A stretch of DNA of 64,000 nucleotides from Hyphomicrobium_B sp001006785. Its GTDB lineage: Bacteria; Pseudomonadota; Alphaproteobacteria; Rhizobiales; Hyphomicrobiaceae. Below are positions 62,413 through 64,000 of the stretch, one piece after another. Below the pieces are notes generated by a model that saw nothing but the letters and a program-made list of their open reading frames with translations, searched no databases and had not been told where the DNA came from. Each line of letters starts with the position of its first letter. The stretch's first letter is position 1. Made by a program: the position numbers and the translations under genes. The stretch spans positions 1,736,001 to 1,800,000 of the forward strand of contig NZ_CDHO01000003.1 of assembly GCF_001006785.1 (NCBI RefSeq), written 5' to 3'.

Positions 62413-63159
62413 TCAGCACGCCATTCCGTCGGCATCGAAGACATGCCCCGAGAGGCGACGTCCCCGATGTGATGCGAGATAGAGCGCAAGCGTCGCGACA
62501 TCGGGCTCGTTCGTGAGGACCGCGCCGTCGTTGAAGCCGCTGTCGCCGACCACGCACGGCCCGACCGCGTTGATGCGGATGCCCTGGCCAGCCCAGCCCT
62601 GCGCTTCGTTCGCCGTCATCGCCGCCAGCGCCGTGCGCGCGTAGCCAGCAACGGCCGTATCGCGGGCGCTCGTCGGCCGCGGCATTTTCAGGACGTTAAG
62701 GATGAGGCCTTCGCTCAGAACCAGGTTCATGCGGTTCGCGACGATGCGCGTCAGCTGCGCGAGCGGCGAAAGCTTCTCGGTGATCAGCATTTCCAGGTCG
62801 CTGTCGCGCTTCACCGCAGCCAGTTCATCCGACGAAATGGAAGCCATGTTGACGGCGGCGTCGAGCCCGCCATAGGCCTGCGCCGATGTCTGCGCGAAAG
62901 CGGCGGCGCTGTCGGCGCTCGAAATATTCTGAGTATGCAGGCGAATATCGCCAGCCGTCTGCGTCAGGACAGCCGCAAGTTCGATCAGCTCAGGGGAAAG
63001 CTCGGCCGTGTGCACGATCAGACGCGCCTGCAAGTCGGCGAACGAACGCGCAATGTCGATGCCCGACGTCGCGGTAAGACCAGTTATGAGGATGCGCGCC
63101 TGCGCGAACTCACTCGTTACATACCCATCGGCACTCGTACTGACACGATCCATGTACAT
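62413..63159 (-). CDS. SDR-fold protein lacking catalytic motifs
   Basis: 248 residues from the ATG at 63159; 63153 is also possible. The Rossmann-like order is there (ARILITGLTATSGIDIARSF, then LDAAVNMASIS and GIRINAVGPCVVGD) and it ends GHVFDADGM as SDR enzymes do. The TGxxxGxG motif is replaced by TGLTATSG, the NNAG by NMAS, and the YxxxK position reads YARTA, without Lys. It may bind a ligand without catalysis. It lies upstream of LysR on the same strand. Confidence 0.78.
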   Translation of the reverse strand: MYMDRVSTSADGYVTSEFAQARILITGLTATSGIDIARSFADLQARLIVHTAELSPELIELAAVLTQTAGDIRLHTQNISSADSAAAFAQTSAQAYGGLDAAVNMASISSDELAAVKRDSDLEMLITEKLSPLAQLTRIVANRMNLVLSEGLILNVLKMPRPTSARDTAVAGYARTALAAMTANEAQGWAGQGIRINAVGPCVVGDSGFNDGAVLTNEPDVATLALYLASHRGRRLSGHVFDADGMAC

Positions 63160-63484
63160 GGCGCTTGATCCCCTGCTCAACAGATAACGCAATACCGGCA
63201 AACGCGAGAGGCGCTGTCGGTCGTACGATACCACGGCGATTCGCCTAACGAGACCTAAACAGCACCCCGATTCGGGTGTGCCGGCGACAGGTCAAGGGCG
63301 GATTTGCGGCTTTGCACCGAGACTCGCAACGTGCACGCCGATCCTGATGTGTGACTGACGCGCGCCGCACGCGCTGGGAATCGAGCCGATCGCTGCTTAG
63401 GCTACGGAAACTTGGTGATAGGTCCCGCGCTCTGCATTGCATCTCGCTTCGCGAGCCTGCGAAGCTTGTCAGAGACACGAATCG
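63160..63484. other. intergenic region between the SDR-fold gene and the last gene
   Basis: 325 bases between divergent genes. No RNA gene, terminator or repeat is seen. It should hold both promoters. Confidence 0.5.
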
Positions 63485-64000
63485 ATGGGCGGCCTGAAGA
63501 CCATGAGAAGACAAGACGAAACGAAGCCTTCGGCAGCACCTGCAACGTCAGGTGCGGCGGGCGCGCCGGGTGCGCAAAGCGCCCCCCATACGCCCGGCCC
63601 GGACGTCGCGTCGAAACCCGATGCGGCCGCCGAACCGAAAAAAGAGTCAGGGCTGCGAGACGGCTTCGTGCTTCTGAGCATTGTGGTCGTTGCTGCCGCG
63701 ATCGCGACGATGCTTTACGCGCAGTTCGGTTTGCCGCTGGGCGCGTCGATCGGCGCGGGCGTCGGCGCCTGGATGCTGTTCATGCTGATCCACAAGCAGG
63801 TCCAGAAATCGGCGCAGATCGCGGAACTGAAAGCCGAGTTGGCGCGCACGCGCTTTCAAAGCGCTAAACCGCAACGCCCTGCCGCGCTTCGCGGGATGAA
63901 ACTTTCGCCCGCGAGCGGCGCAGTCAGTGAATCGCGCCAGCCGGAATTCCCGTCGGCCACGACCGCTTCCGACGCCGCGAAAGCCGCGGCCGCCGTCGTA
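63485..64000 (+). CDS. membrane protein with N-terminal disordered region (partial, runs off window)
   Basis: 172 codons from an ATG at 63485 with no stop up to the window end; an ATG at 63503 is an alternative start. Residues about 10-55 are Pro/Ala/Lys-rich and disordered. Two hydrophobic helices follow (GFVLLSIVVVAAAIATMLYA and GASIGAGVGAWMLFMLI), then a short coiled coil (QKSAQIAELKAELARTR) and another low-complexity stretch. This layout resembles the N-terminus of TipF-like EAL-domain membrane proteins, but the diagnostic domain is outside the window, so that is only a guess. Confidence 0.7.
   Translation, partial: MGGLKTMRRQDETKPSAAPATSGAAGAPGAQSAPHTPGPDVASKPDAAAEPKKESGLRDGFVLLSIVVVAAAIATMLYAQFGLPLGASIGAGVGAWMLFMLIHKQVQKSAQIAELKAELARTRFQSAKPQRPAALRGMKLSPASGAVSESRQPEFPSATTASDAAKAAAAVV

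Overview
The window is chromosomal DNA of an alphaproteobacterium of the order Hyphomicrobiales (Rhizobiales). The evidence is the CtrA and SciP cell-cycle regulators, the petABC operon for cytochrome bc1, the rplY-pth-ychF order, a Zur-type repressor, a PmtA-like phospholipid N-methyltransferase, a soluble NAD-dependent formate dehydrogenase operon (fdsG-fdsB-fdsA-fdhD-fdsD) and even, fairly high G+C coding sequence. The formate dehydrogenase and a GFA-family protein fit a C1-using organism such as Hyphomicrobium, but the genus is inference. I see no phage, insertion sequence, integrase, CRISPR array or defence island. This is a housekeeping region with a few lineage-specific secreted and membrane proteins.

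Layout. 1-4550: end of an ABC exporter, a membrane methyltransferase, trmL, then petA-petB-petC with a clear terminator. 4587-9369: methylthioadenosine salvage. mtnP is followed, after a dispersed repeat and a small membrane protein, by a tightly coupled cluster apt / zinc-ribbon protein / alpha-beta hydrolase / mtnA / class II aldolase; this looks like the 'DHAP shunt' rather than the full methionine salvage cycle. 9519-15333: catalase, a small basic protein, then the minus-strand run rplY-pth-unknown-ychF-DUF3297. 15605-23347: Zur-like regulator, an alcohol dehydrogenase, a beta-barrel protein, and the minus-strand run lgt-midA-pgeF-lipoprotein-prs.

23526-34787: ubiK-like, YbjN-like and proC; a MarR / OmpR / histidine kinase set resembling petP-petR; a branched-chain aminotransferase; a PYROXD2-like FAD oxidoreductase with arfB; an elongator tRNA-Met with a good promoter; pmtA and mnmA. 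35193-38305: the cell-cycle locus sciP, a lipoprotein, a fliJ-like gene and ctrA behind a 676-base upstream region. 38347-45151: an outer-membrane protein made of two tandem barrels, a metallo-hydrolase, several secreted proteins of unknown function (two of them divergent paralogues), a histidine phosphatase, and DJ-1/PfpI and GFA family proteins.

45228-64000: a long UvrB, a PsiF-like protein, a short-chain dehydrogenase, small membrane proteins, an aspartate-type aminotransferase, an EF-G-like GTPase with a changed catalytic motif, the formate dehydrogenase operon with a LysR regulator upstream, an SDR-fold protein lacking its catalytic motifs, and the start of a membrane protein that runs off the window. 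Joined functions are: electron transfer (petABC, fds, catalase), purine and PRPP salvage (prs, apt, mtnP), envelope and lipoprotein biogenesis (lgt, pmtA, pgeF), and translation and tRNA maintenance (trmL, mnmA, pth, arfB, ychF, rplY).
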